Origin: Paragordius varius
Lineage: Eukaryota; Nematomorpha
Reading direction: 5' to 3'
Assembly (NCBI GenBank): GCA_964247055.1
Contig: OZ176050.1
Location: 5,890,001 to 5,954,000, forward strand
DNA length: 64,000 nt
Shown here: piece by piece, positions 19,869 through 31,636 of the stretch
Layout: every line of letters begins with the position of its first letter
How positions within the stretch are numbered: the first letter of the stretch is position 1
The notes under the pieces: generated by a model
Told to the model about the DNA's origin: nothing
Seen by the model: the letters and a program-made list of their open reading frames with translations, nothing else
Database searches by the model: none
Program-made: the position numbers and the translations under genes

Positions 19869-22800
19869 TCAATTGAGATCTATTAATCGCATATTGCTTT
19901 GTTTGAGATCTGAAAGAGAACCCTCTACCAAACAACTGAGTTCTTGGAAATGAATTAGCAATCTATTCCACAAGGGTTGTGTTGCTAACACCTCCCCATT
20001 CCCAATTATGATTAACCCAAACCTTAGATTTTGTGAAAATAATAAAACAATGCAAAAGTTTATTTAATAAATGATATCAGGTTTATAAGTTTCCCTATTT
20101 AAATGATAACATTAAATATTTAACAAATAATTTAATTTACTTTGCCCGCGTTAATGATACATTTAAACGGCGTGGATCGCTCAAAAATCCGATTTCGCAT
20201 TTTTCATTTGATCTGACACACGACAATATTATGTAATCCTTTTCTCGTCCTTGAAACGTGTCCACATTAGCAATTTCTATGCCCTTTAAACGTATGATAG
20301 AGAGCGAATCACATATGATATAATACATTTACGCAATTAGTATCAGTATAATGATATTAATATACTTGATAAAGTTTGGTCCCCTTTTTACTACGGATAT
20401 GATTGACAATGTATTCGCGCTGCCCTTCATAAGGCGTAATGACCCCAATTTGATCGGGTTTAATACCAGATGATAGAAGTTTAGTGATGGCTTCTTCCAC
20501 ATTTTTCGCCTCAATCTGGTTCATAAAGGTCGTAGCATGACGTTTCTTTTCTTGTCCATTTGTTGTGAGGAATATCATGGGACATTTTGGGTTAGGCCAC
20601 AGGGATTGGACAGATTCTTGCTTTCTATCATCTTAAAAATATTAATTTTCTTGATTAACAAACAAAGAAACAATATAAAAATACACCTAATTTAAACCAA
20701 TCTTTACAGGTAATTCAGTTTACCTTCCAACACCCCATTGTTAAGCATGCCTTTGTAAAACTCATTTGAAGGAAATAAAGCTAGACTAGGATGCATTCGA
20801 TATTGCACATCAAGACAGGTAGGTAGTTTTCCTAAACGCAACAATCTTTCAAACAAGGGTAAATTTAATCCTGATTTACTACTTCGGGGGCACATAACCA
20901 CAGGTCCCAGTTGGCATTGATCACCAACCAAAATAACCTAGAACGCAGTTAAAAACGCATTATATCATTGAGTAAGACAAAAAATGATGATAAAGTGGTG
21001 TCCCCACTTGTTTTATGTCAGAAAAATTTGCGATGGGGATAAGCGTTTCGGGCTCAGTGGCTTGTGTTGCTTCATCGATTATCAATGCATCTATTTTCTG
21101 TTCTTTAAACATGTAACTACCGGCCCCAATACACGTGGTACAAATAACATTAGCACCTTCTAGAACTTTCTGTTCATAGTTGTGTAGTAAAGCAATGTAT
21201 ATTCGATTTTGTTCGGAGGTTAAACAGTCACCGTTTATTTTCATGCGGTGTAGTTCCTTTGAATAAAAAAACATTATTTTTTAAGTAATAAATCAATTCT
21301 AATGTACCAATTTCTTAATCGATCATAGTTCGTATATAGCTGTTTAAAGCATATAGATGTGCTAAACATATTTGGATTTAATATTGCACATAGTTTGAAA
21401 ATTATTTTATTAGCCTACCATCGCAATTAGAAGTCATAGTACTTCCTATCGAGCAATAAATGGCTGCATGAAACGAAATTTTTAAGATTCGGATTTAATT
21501 TTATTTTAAAAGTGTAAAAGCAAATTACATATTACATGTTGGTTAATTTAGATTGTATGTTTACGTTAAATTTTTGGAAAAACTGCCAATAAAAGACCCA
21601 GCATGTTTATGGTAATAGTGCATAAAGTAAATAAATGTGATGCTCTTAATAATTGTGGTATGTAATATACCTTAAACAAATCGTTACTAATTTGGTTGAC
21701 TAAAATGTGAAGCGATATGGAGGAGAGAGGCGATTCCAAAGTCTGTCTATTCCTGGACATAACCCTAACAACGTTTAAACCTAAATCTTTGATCTTTAAA
21801 GCCAAATTATCAACTGCATTGTTACTGGCACCACAAACCAATACGCGTTTCTGCATTTTTACCAGGTAATACACAATAGTGGCTGACGTGACTGTTTTTC
21901 CAGTTCCTGGTGGTCCCTGTACAATAAATACATTTTTAAGCAAAGTTTACTTGCCTGAATAAATAAAACCTATATATTTATAAAAATGAAAAATGCTGGC
22001 TTTGTGATCTGTTTCCGGAAAATCGGTAGACCCATTCAAATCCAAATATCGAAAAAATTAATCATTAATGAATGCCCCGACAATAGCTTCGCCTTTTTGG
22101 GCCCCTAGTTCTGGCCTACCCCGTTTAAAAAACGGGTTTTTTGAAAACAAAAGTCCACAAAAATCGAATCTTTGAGACAATTTTCCGGAAAACGTGTTGG
22201 ACCATTCGATTTTAAATATGATTTTTTACTTATTTTCGATTGCGCCGAACATAGTCGGCCCGCTTTTTTAATTTAGGCCCTCTTTTTACCCGCTCCCCCC
22301 GTAAAAAGCCATTTTTTCAAAAAAATTAAGTCCGCAACAATAATTTTTTGAATCTATTTTTCGCCCAAGGTATGAGACCGTAAAAATTCAATTAGGATTC
22401 CAGATATTCCCTGTTAAAAGGCAAAAATTTTAGTCAAGCGTTTCTTTGATGATAGCTGCTGGGTAAGGAGCTACCTGCGAAAAACTGACCCGTCTTATCC
22501 AGGACAATGAGTTTAATAGCTGCTTAAAACATTACCCGTAACAAGGCAAATATTGAGATCATGCGGTTTTTTAAAATTAGCCATTAATTATGCCCTTCCC
22601 GCCCTGAAAAATGCGCCACCATAGAATAATTTTTTAATTTTGAGGCAACTTTACCGAAAACTAAAGGGAGCATATGGAATTAATCATGATTCCACGTATT
22701 CTCCGTAAAAAGGCAAAATTTTAATCAAGCGCCTTTTTTGTATCAGCCTCTGGGTAGGGAGCTACCCGTCTACAACTGCGCCACCATAACAAAATTGCGT

Positions 22801-25800
22801 TGTTTAGGAGATAATTTTCAGAAAATTTATCAGGCCATATAAGTTATTATAAGGCCCTAGAATATTACCCATAAAAAGGCAAAAATTTAAGTAAAGCGGT
22901 TTTAAATTAGCGGTTAAATAGGCTCTAGGTAGGGGGCTACCCGCGTAAAAATACGTGACTATATCGGTACAGCATGCCTTTGGAGCCAAATTTCAGAAAA
23001 CTTATGAGACTATGTGAGTTCAATAAGGGCTTAAAATTTTTTAATATAGGGGATTATTTCAATGAGTCGCTAAGAAAAGTTTTACCCCCTTAAAAATCGC
23101 ACCATAGAACAATTTTTTGGTTTTGAAGCAATATTTCCAAGAAAACATATGGACATTATAATTCCAGATAATCCCCATATAAATACAAAAATTTTGCCCG
23201 ACGCTTTTTTATGCCTGCCTCTGGGTAAGAAGCTACCCGCCAAAAACTGTGCCACTATATAGAAATTGCGTTGTTTTGGAGCTAATTTACAGAAAATTTA
23301 TAAGATATGAGCCCATTAAAAGCTTGAAAAATTACCCGGTAAAAATAAGGTCGGGCGATTTTCATAGCCGTTTATTTGGGGCCTTTATGTCCTAAAAATA
23401 CACCATCATATAACGATTATTTACTGTTGAGGTATTTTTTCGAATAACCCATGAGACGATGGTCTCAAAGATAATTCCAAATATTTTCCCTATAAAGGCA
23501 AAAAATTCTAGCGCTTTTTCGATATAGGCCTATCGGTAGGGGTCTACCGGTTTAAAACTGAGATGCCATACAAAAATGGCATGGCTTTGGAGCTAATTTT
23601 CAAAAAATTTAAAGCCATACGAGTTTAATAAAGGCTTTAAATATTACCCATAAAAAGGTAAAAATTATAGTATAGCGGTTTTTCCCGTTAGCCGCCAATT
23701 TGGGGCCTTTACACCAGTAAACAATATATTAGTATGAATGCACCGTTTTGAAAATCTTATGAGTTCATAGCTATTAAATGTTTCGAAATAATCCACATAT
23801 GTGGATTATTTTTTGTCCCTTTTTTCAAATAGCCCCCCCCCCCCCCCCCCCCCAGAAGTCCAAAGGACATCCTCGGGTCGCGTAGCAGCACGAGATTTAC
23901 GCTAGTAATATAATAGATATGTTTTTTGTTAGGGTTATTCGAAACAAGAAACATACATTTAACAAAATGTTTAAAACCAATTTATCGATAGATTGATGGA
24001 TAAAAATAACCACATTATAAAAGGGCAAAAATGTTAAATTAAATGTGAACAAGATACATTTTAGCGAGCATCAATTTTAAAAAATAATTTATCTAATATA
24101 ATAATATCGGTTATCAAAATTTGTTTCAAATAGTGTACCTGAAACTTTTTGATTAAAACTTGAATAATGTTTTAAACTATATGGAATTTGGAATCGAATT
24201 GGATAATATGATATTTAAATAAATCTATTAATTAAAACATATTTATATTATATAATACGACGGATAAGGTATATAAATATGATATCTCGATTAGCCAACT
24301 ACTACCCTACCTGGATTAGGGTAAATGGCTGTTTAATTGCCTTCATAACAGCATTGTGTTGAGATTCGTTTAAATTTGGTAAAAGAGAATTGGTGATTTT
24401 TTTAACCGGTATAGTGGTAACCCTTCCCCCGCCGGAACAATTGCCAATTATGTGTTGAAAGATGTCGTTGCACATGACAAAACGTGAGAGACCCTTTAGT
24501 GCTGCTTTCATTCTAGATTCAAGTTTATGGAATATAAATAATATATGTTTTGTGTATCTAATTAATCATGAAAAATATAAATTAACAACCAAGTTAAAAA
24601 AAATCATAAAGCATAGCGAAGCATAATTAGGCACGAACGTATAATGAATTTTTAAACATACATTTTTTGTGCAACGGTTTATATTTTAAATAAAATATTA
24701 ATAAAATTATGTTAGCCGAAATAGTTGTATATGTTAAAAAAAATATTTCCCACTTTTATATATATCCGGGATTGAGACAGCTTCCAAATCTAAAAAAACG
24801 CTTATTATTTAAATGAATAATTAACAAAATTTGCTGCACATTATAATTAAGGCATAAAATATAATTAACATGTTCGTTTAATTAGCGGTTTATTAAAAAT
24901 CCAAGACGGCCAAAAGTTCGAAAGAATTTATTGACATTTATATTGATAATATTGGATAATGTGCTTTAACGCTAAAGGCTATTTTAACTTGGCCTTATAA
25001 CATATCTAGTATCTGTGATATAATATCGCTTTGGGGTATAACAACCACCAAATGATTATAAAGTGATAAATCAATTCTGAAAATGTTTGATTGAACACAC
25101 TATGTTTTTAGAGACGAATTAGGTATTAATTACATCGTGTCTCCACCTTTTTAAGCAACTCTGGAAATTAAAAAATGATATCGGACAAAATTTCAGAGAA
25201 AATATTACATGGTAATAAAAGAACAAGTATATTTTTAAATAAATTACATTCCATACAGTAGCAAAAAATAAAACCATGATCGGATTATGAAACTGTATAC
25301 TTTCAAACAAAAGACTTTAGTTAAATTTACACTAAATCATTTTAAGTCTTCCTAAAACCGTGACTTATTGTTACTTGTAACAATTTAAGACATATACTGT
25401 GAGATATAATAAACCCATCGCTTAATATTACCTATCATGTGATGTAGAATTCCATTCAAATTGTACAGTAAATCCAGAAATAGGATATATTGGCGGAATG
25501 AATTTTTGAACAAACCCCAAAAAATCAACAACCATTTCTCCTTTAGAATTAGGCAACTCTACTATTTTTCCTTGAAACTTGACTTCTTTCGATGACCATA
25601 ATTTCTTTTTATTGTGTTTATCTAATAAAATATACTATTGGACACAAAAAACTGTGAATTTTCAATATTAAACTATTTTGCCGATAAATTTCTATTTTTA
25701 ACAAAACGGACAGCATTTAAGCTAGTTAGTCACATATTATAATGTGGGAACGGATCATTTTTAAAAAACGCAAAATTAAATGCACTACCGTTTATTAAAA

Positions 25801-28800
25801 ATATTTATAAAATTATTAAACATTTAATTTTCAATATTTAACATCAGGGGTTAACAAAAGATGTGGTTGTTTTAATATCTAGTAGATAATTGTATTTTCA
25901 AAGATTTAAAGAAGCAATAACAATATATTATCGGTAGTTAGATCGTTAGATATAAGATAAAATGGCAATATAAATTCATTCTAAAACACAAAAAATGTTT
26001 GTACTTGTATTGGGTAAAAAGCCCATGGATAAAGTATTGGAGATATTCATTATATCGCCTTCCATTAATTTCAATTCTATATTGATAATGTGAAAATATA
26101 TTTTGCACACCATACTGCCCTCTCATAAACTTTAAGAACCAAACTAATATATATATATATAACAAACTAAGAAAGTTTTTAAAAAGTTTTTCAACCCATC
26201 AGAACGGACCGGTTAAATTTTAAACAAAATAATTGTCTACGTTTAAACCAGGGATGTCCAACACAATTGGCTTCATGAACCGCATTTTCGGATCAAAAAA
26301 TCGGGGGGGGGGGGGGGGGGGGGGCGTATTCCCAAAATATATGGGCATTAACGAATATTTTATTAGAAGTCAAACCTAAGACTGTAAAAACTACTATTTA
26401 TTTTAGCATTTTTTGGCAGTTCATTGTCAGTAAAAGATATATCCAGAAAATTTGTTAAAGAAAATCAATCTTACTTAGATTTCGTAAAATTTTGCATTTG
26501 AAATTTCTCGCAGCAGAAATATTTTGGAGGGCCGCGTGTTGGCCACCCCTGGTTTGACATAATAATATAATGGCTAAAAAATAAGTATAAAAAATTCATT
26601 AAATGTGCATTTGGATTTAAACGCTTGTAGATATACATAAAAAATGGTAAATACTTGATATAGTTTTGGGAAAAATGATGGTAAACCTTTTGTGCGTTGT
26701 CCATATTATAGTTATGTTTGTGAAAATTGGTGTCTCTATCGCCTTTTTATTATAATCAGCATCCCATCTAATAGGGTTGATTAAAAAGTAAAAAAAGTTG
26801 TACTCTAAGAAATTATTAAATGTTTAAATATACAATGTATAACTAAATAAAGTTTTAAACATAAATACATCAAGAAATTAAAATATACCGAAACATATAT
26901 TTTGAAAAGATATTTTTTTAAATCTCACACCCAAAGATAACAATTGAGTAAAATATGATTGAGTGATACCATCATTTTTTTACTTTGCAACATAAAACGC
27001 TATTTTTTATTTAAAAAACCAAGATTAAAAAAAAGAATGTTTTTTTCAAAAAAACATTGGTCTTTTAGTTTTTACGTTTTATCTTTATAATTTCAGTTTT
27101 ACTGTATTTTATTTTGCCCAGAATTAAATTTGGATATTATTGGGTTGGAATTGGTTGAAAAAATTACAGATACCCTTTAATCAGTGACATCTAACGTGAA
27201 AGTCGTAAAAGGGAATGCGTAAAAAAATACATTTTCTTTTTACATATGCTGGAATTATTTGATTTCACAATAGAAAATTACCTTTTTAAAACCATTTAAA
27301 GGAAGAAGAACCCAAAAATAATTTAAATTATGACATAGTGGCTATCGATTTTGAGGGGGCGTAACAAAAGAATGAAATTACAAAAATTAAAATCATAGAG
27401 AATGTCGTTATTGACCGATGCTGAAATATTGACAATGCGAATAAATGTGTTTATTAAACCCAAAAAAGATATTAACTATATTTTTCGAATCCATATAATC
27501 GGGTTAATTAAAAAAAACGGCCATTCTTTAAAATAAATTATAATTAGTAAAAAGTCCAAACTCGATAAGTTGTAAAAATTTATCAGTGTATTCCTTTTCA
27601 TTTTCGTATCTTATTTTGCTTTTGAATTGCGCTTGATCTCTAACTGCCTGTTTTTTTCTCTCAATAATTTCATTCTAAAGAAATGTATATGTAAATTTTT
27701 ATCGTACATTCATTATTTAGAGTTAATATTATAAATATTAAGGGAATACTTTCAATAACTTTTCAATTTCTGTCATTTTTTGAGCCGTGACAAGTCTCAG
27801 GGGCGGTATTTTACAAAATTTCGGATGTATGCCTCCCTTAGAAATCAATGATTCCCATTTTTTACGATCCCTATAAGAAAAATTGTATTATCAAATAAAA
27901 TAAACCATTTTTTATCCCATTTGCAATTTTCAGGCGCTGGTTTGCATACGACAGGGTAAATATTTTTGCAATTGTAGGGTAAAAATCCTAACTCAAAAAC
28001 ATTTTTTGATGCACAGTTGCAACATTTTAACGGTATAATCGCTTTACTGCCCGATATCCCTACAGAGACATGATTGGCCCGTACTAAGTGATTGATGATA
28101 TGGCTAAAAGGATACATACGTTGATACATTATAAAAATTCCATGTTTAAAAGTGACTTAATTTCAAATAATATTTTAGTTTTATTAAAAAAAAGTTTCAC
28201 AAACATGGTGAAAATCGCATATTTGTAATATAGATTTTTAATTTATGCAACACAATAATAAGTTATGATTTTTTTCAAATTACAGATTATAGATATGCTT
28301 AACTAACGTGTACAAAACAAATAATTCATAATCAAAATAATTGTTAATTTAATTTTAATTTAAAAATTAAACCTTGTAGTTCCGCCCCCATTACAAAACC
28401 ATTTCTCACATACCGTACAAAATACAAGGGAATCCCGATCGTCTATAAGACAATAACTATGCAGTGTGAGTAAAAATATATTGGTAATTTTTCATTTAGC
28501 ATTTACAGTTCAATAAATCGAAATAAGCCAATTCACAAAATCAATTATATATTTAAATAATAAAATCATGTAACATTTTAGAAAATTTCACAAGCGATTT
28601 TTGCTGGCAAGAAGTTTAGATGATCCTTATTAGTCTTTTTTGAAAAGGATTTTTGAGGCACAAAAATAAATGGAAACCATATTTTATAATAAGATTCACA
28701 GTCAGGATTGTTTTTTATTAAATTCCATGTTGGTCTCTGGAAAACTAACTTAAAATGTTAAATATTTTAGAAAACAGATTTGCAAATCATATACGCCAGT

Positions 28801-29300
28801 TCGGAGATATATAAAATGCAATTATAATTGAAATATTTAAGCAATTAAAAGATTATAATTTTAGGCGAGATATGACTTGTAAAAATAGGTAGAATAACTC
28901 TTTTCCTCTTGTTAATTACTGAATATATAAAATCAAAAAATGGCTGGCAAAAACTTAAAACGGATTCACAATAAAATCTTTATCATAAAGGTCATAGGAA
29001 CTCATATTATCATAGTTTTCATAAAGAATACTAATCTAATCAAACGAAAATATTGGGTGCAAAACTAAAAATATTTAAAAAATTAATTAAATATATTCGT
29101 ATAAAATCTAATAAATATAATTTTTAACAATTTTTTCGGGTAATAATTGAAAATATTCTATACCTGCATTTAGATGTTTCGGCAGCAGATTTATCCAACT
29201 TCAATTTTCGAAAAGCATTTGTTAGAGATTCGTCTTCATTTAATTTGGTATTTTCAATATCATCATTTAATTTATTGTTCGTATTCATGATTGCTCCCAT
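19869..29300 (-). CDS. UPF1-like RNA helicase paralog A (divergent, tail-less)
   Basis: SF1 RNA helicase related to UPF1, the core ATPase of nonsense-mediated mRNA decay. Exons from the 5' end: 29300-29164, 28456-28373, 28103-27906, 27870-27750, 27674-27562, 26767-26655, 26076-26005, 25621-25432, 24512-24311, 21916-21671, 21256-21008, 20937-20724, 20631-20366, 20283-20141, 20022-19869; 833 residues. The zinc CH domain begins [15 protein letters not shown] and includes WFCNG and [14 protein letters not shown]. Helicase motifs: [23 protein letters not shown] (DEAT where UPF1 has DEST), [46 protein letters not shown] and [13 protein letters not shown]. All are intact, so it is probably an active ATPase. 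The body is much diverged from paralog B: the 1B insert is reduced and the last C-x-C spacing of the CH domain is altered. It ends at ...SNMRLIDLN, just after the core, without a UPF1-type SQ-rich tail. Intron positions match B. The first Met is chosen as start; the in-frame Met four codons later is possible. Confidence 0.85.
21969..23905 (+). mobile_element. Helitron-like non-autonomous element in UPF1-A intron 9
   Basis: Begins CCTATATATTTAT (one change from the family start TCTATATAT) after an A and ends at CTAG (23902-23905) followed by T, the A|T target expected for Helitrons. A hairpin CTCGGG...GCGTAGCAGCACGAG lies just before the end, preceded by a 21-nt C run (23833-23853). After one copy of the ~520-bp unit come several diverged 140-200-bp subrepeats, each with GGAGCTAATTTTCAGAAAAT and TACCCATAAAAAGGCAAAA words (22490-23720). 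No RepHel coding sequence is present. Confidence 0.6.
23833..23853. repeat. Poly-C tract
   Basis: A run of 21 C just 5' of the Helitron-like terminal hairpins. The equivalent tract in the sister element is 14 C (44840-44853). Confidence 0.9.
26249..26551. mobile_element. hAT-type MITE (CAGGG...CCCTG) in a UPF1-A intron
   Basis: Ends CAGGGATGTCCAACACA and, reversed, CAGGGGTGGCCAACACG. It contains a 22-nt poly-G run (26303-26324) and no ORF. Flanks GTTTAAAC and GTTTGACA are only a loose 8-bp duplication. Similar ends recur at 36781-36957, 36990-37321 and 61286-61449. Confidence 0.55.
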
Positions 29301-30700
29301 CATTTATGATATAAAAATTAGTTTTAGGGCAAAAAATTGTTAAAAATATGAATTTAAAAAAAATATGTATGAAAAAGTTAAAAAAATAGTTTATGGGATC
29401 AAATGCTCTCTTCTATTATTATACAACATAAAGTATTATAATTTAACACTACAAACATGTTGTGAAAAAAACACCATTACCTATCAAAAAGTGAAAGAAA
29501 CAATTAATATTTCTTGTAGCACAATACAAACAAGTAATCCGCACTAAACCAAAATAAAAAAGTGTATGCAAAACCCAAAGAAATAAACTAATATTTGTTG
29601 TTAAATCATATTTACATCTCGAATTTTAAAAACTCCAAGAATCTTGGAATGTAGTCCTTAAATACAGTTTTTGAAGACATTTTACAAACCTTTCGAAGGC
29701 GCAAAATTATCTTTTACCTATTAAAAACGGTTTTCAAAGTTCTTAACAATATTAGAGAGTCCATAGACGATTTATAATATTTTAGAATATAAAATTGGGA
29801 ATCGATAAATCTAAAATTAGTTTTATTTCCTTTTATTACAAAATAGGTTCCGAAAATCATACTCTTCTATCACAATGTAAAACCCAATAACTTTTAGAAG
29901 GCAAACTCTATTAAAAAATCGGTAAACGGATTCTATATTAATTTTATATGAAAAAGGGGTAGAAAAGATCTTTTACACTTTTTTAAACGCGTAAGCGACT
30001 TTATTTTAATAACGTTTCAATACCTTTTAAAAAACCTTTTTAACTAGTCCACAAAGAAAATTCTAATATGTTCTTGTTTTAAACCAAAAATTAACGCTGA
30101 ACAGAAATGTAGGGACAATTTATATTAAGTATGAGTAAGTATACATTGCTAAAAAGTTATTAATTTATTGCTCAATTGCATATAAAACAAAGGGAAATAT
30201 TATTGGCTTATAGTTATTTTTTGCTTTTTACTATTATTAGCCAATAATAATTTTCTTTGCTTCATATGCTATTTGACAATAATTAATAACTTTCTAGCGA
30301 TATATACTCACTCCAGCTTTTAATATTTAGATACAATCAATTTAATAATATAAGATATACAATAAAGTTTCATCCATCATTAAATAAACAAAATTAATAT
30401 TAAATCAAAAAATATAGGAAAAAAATGTTAAATTTCAACCATCAGTTGTTTCTGACTTATACGCTACTGTAAATATTAATCCAGGATCGGCTGTGATATC
30501 ATTATCTATTTTACTACTTTGCTTTCTAACATAAATGCATTTTTGACCCAAAACGTAGGTTTCGTAAATATATCATATATAAAATGATGGTTGTGTACTA
30601 AATTTTTACAAGATAAAACATAAGGAACCATAACTTTACAATTACTTACCATCCAAGTTATTTTATATTCTGTTTGTTGTTTTATCAATCCTGGATTTAT
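29301..30700. other. Region upstream of UPF1-A, no gene seen
   Basis: The UPF1-A promoter should lie just above 29300 (minus strand), but no motif is recognised. Otherwise AT-rich DNA with the palindrome described separately. The open frame at 29365-29547 has no recognisable content. Confidence 0.35.
30130..30314. mobile_element. Near-perfect palindromic MITE
   Basis: The left arm GAGTAAGTATACATTGCTAA...AAGTTATTAA reappears reversed as TTAATAACTTTCTAGCGATA...TACTCACTC. Arms are about 80-90 bp with a short centre near 30215-30230. Could fold as one long hairpin. No ORF. Confidence 0.65.
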
Positions 30701-31636
30701 ACAGTCATGTATACTTTATTTTATCAAAAAATTACTTTTGTTTCGCTAAATGGGTATAAATATTTGGTAAAGAATAGAAAATCAAGATCTCTATTTTATT
30801 AACCATATCATATTCATTACAAGAGTAAAAGAAAAGAAGTGTGGGGGAAGGGGGTAGAAATCTTTGGTAAAAAATGAAAATACAATAACAACTAACCCTT
30901 CACTTAATATTATTGTATAAAAGGGTTGGGAAAATCTTAATTTTTATCTCAATTATATTTTTTTTGTTTTTATATGGGAACGATTTTAAAAGGGATATTC
31001 ACGATAGATGCTATCTATATTAAATAATCAATTTGATCCAATTTCGTTAGGATGTAACCCTGGTATTGCGGGTATTTTTTTGTTTTATAATGTTAGATTC
31101 AGAATATGTTGACGCTGGTATAAGACAGACACAAACTATTGTGACTGGCAACGATGGTTTTTTTTCATTTAGACTTTAGGTGTTAATGAGATCGACGGAA
31201 ATAAATTGATAGTAGAGACTTGTACTGGTGTCCTTGATGGTTTTTTTCCTTTATAATGTTAGATTCGGATTATATTGACGAAGATATAAGACCCACACAA
31301 AATATTGTGCCTGGCAACGATGGTTTTTTTATTTAGACTTAGGTGTTAATGAAATCGGGAATGAAAATATGACAAATTCATTAAACGGTAGAGGAAAAAG
31401 GAAAAGTACCGTTTATGTTAATTTTATAATATAATTTTTGGTCAGGTGAAAAAAAGTCTAAGACCTACAAAATTTTCGGGAATCCCAGAAATCATGAAAT
31501 ATCTTCTCGTCATTTTGTAGATGATTTAAACATGTCTATAAGTTCCATAAATGCTATGAGACGATGCATGGCTCTGGGAATAGAGAAAGAGCCATTGAAA
31601 AAGGGTAAGAAAACGAAATGCAATGAAGGTCTAGTC

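Noticed and set aside
20137-20578. Reading the overlapping minus frames at 20137-20578 as pseudogene fragments of UPF1-A
   Set aside because: They join as ordinary exons with GT-AG borders and the total is a whole number of codons, so no break is needed.
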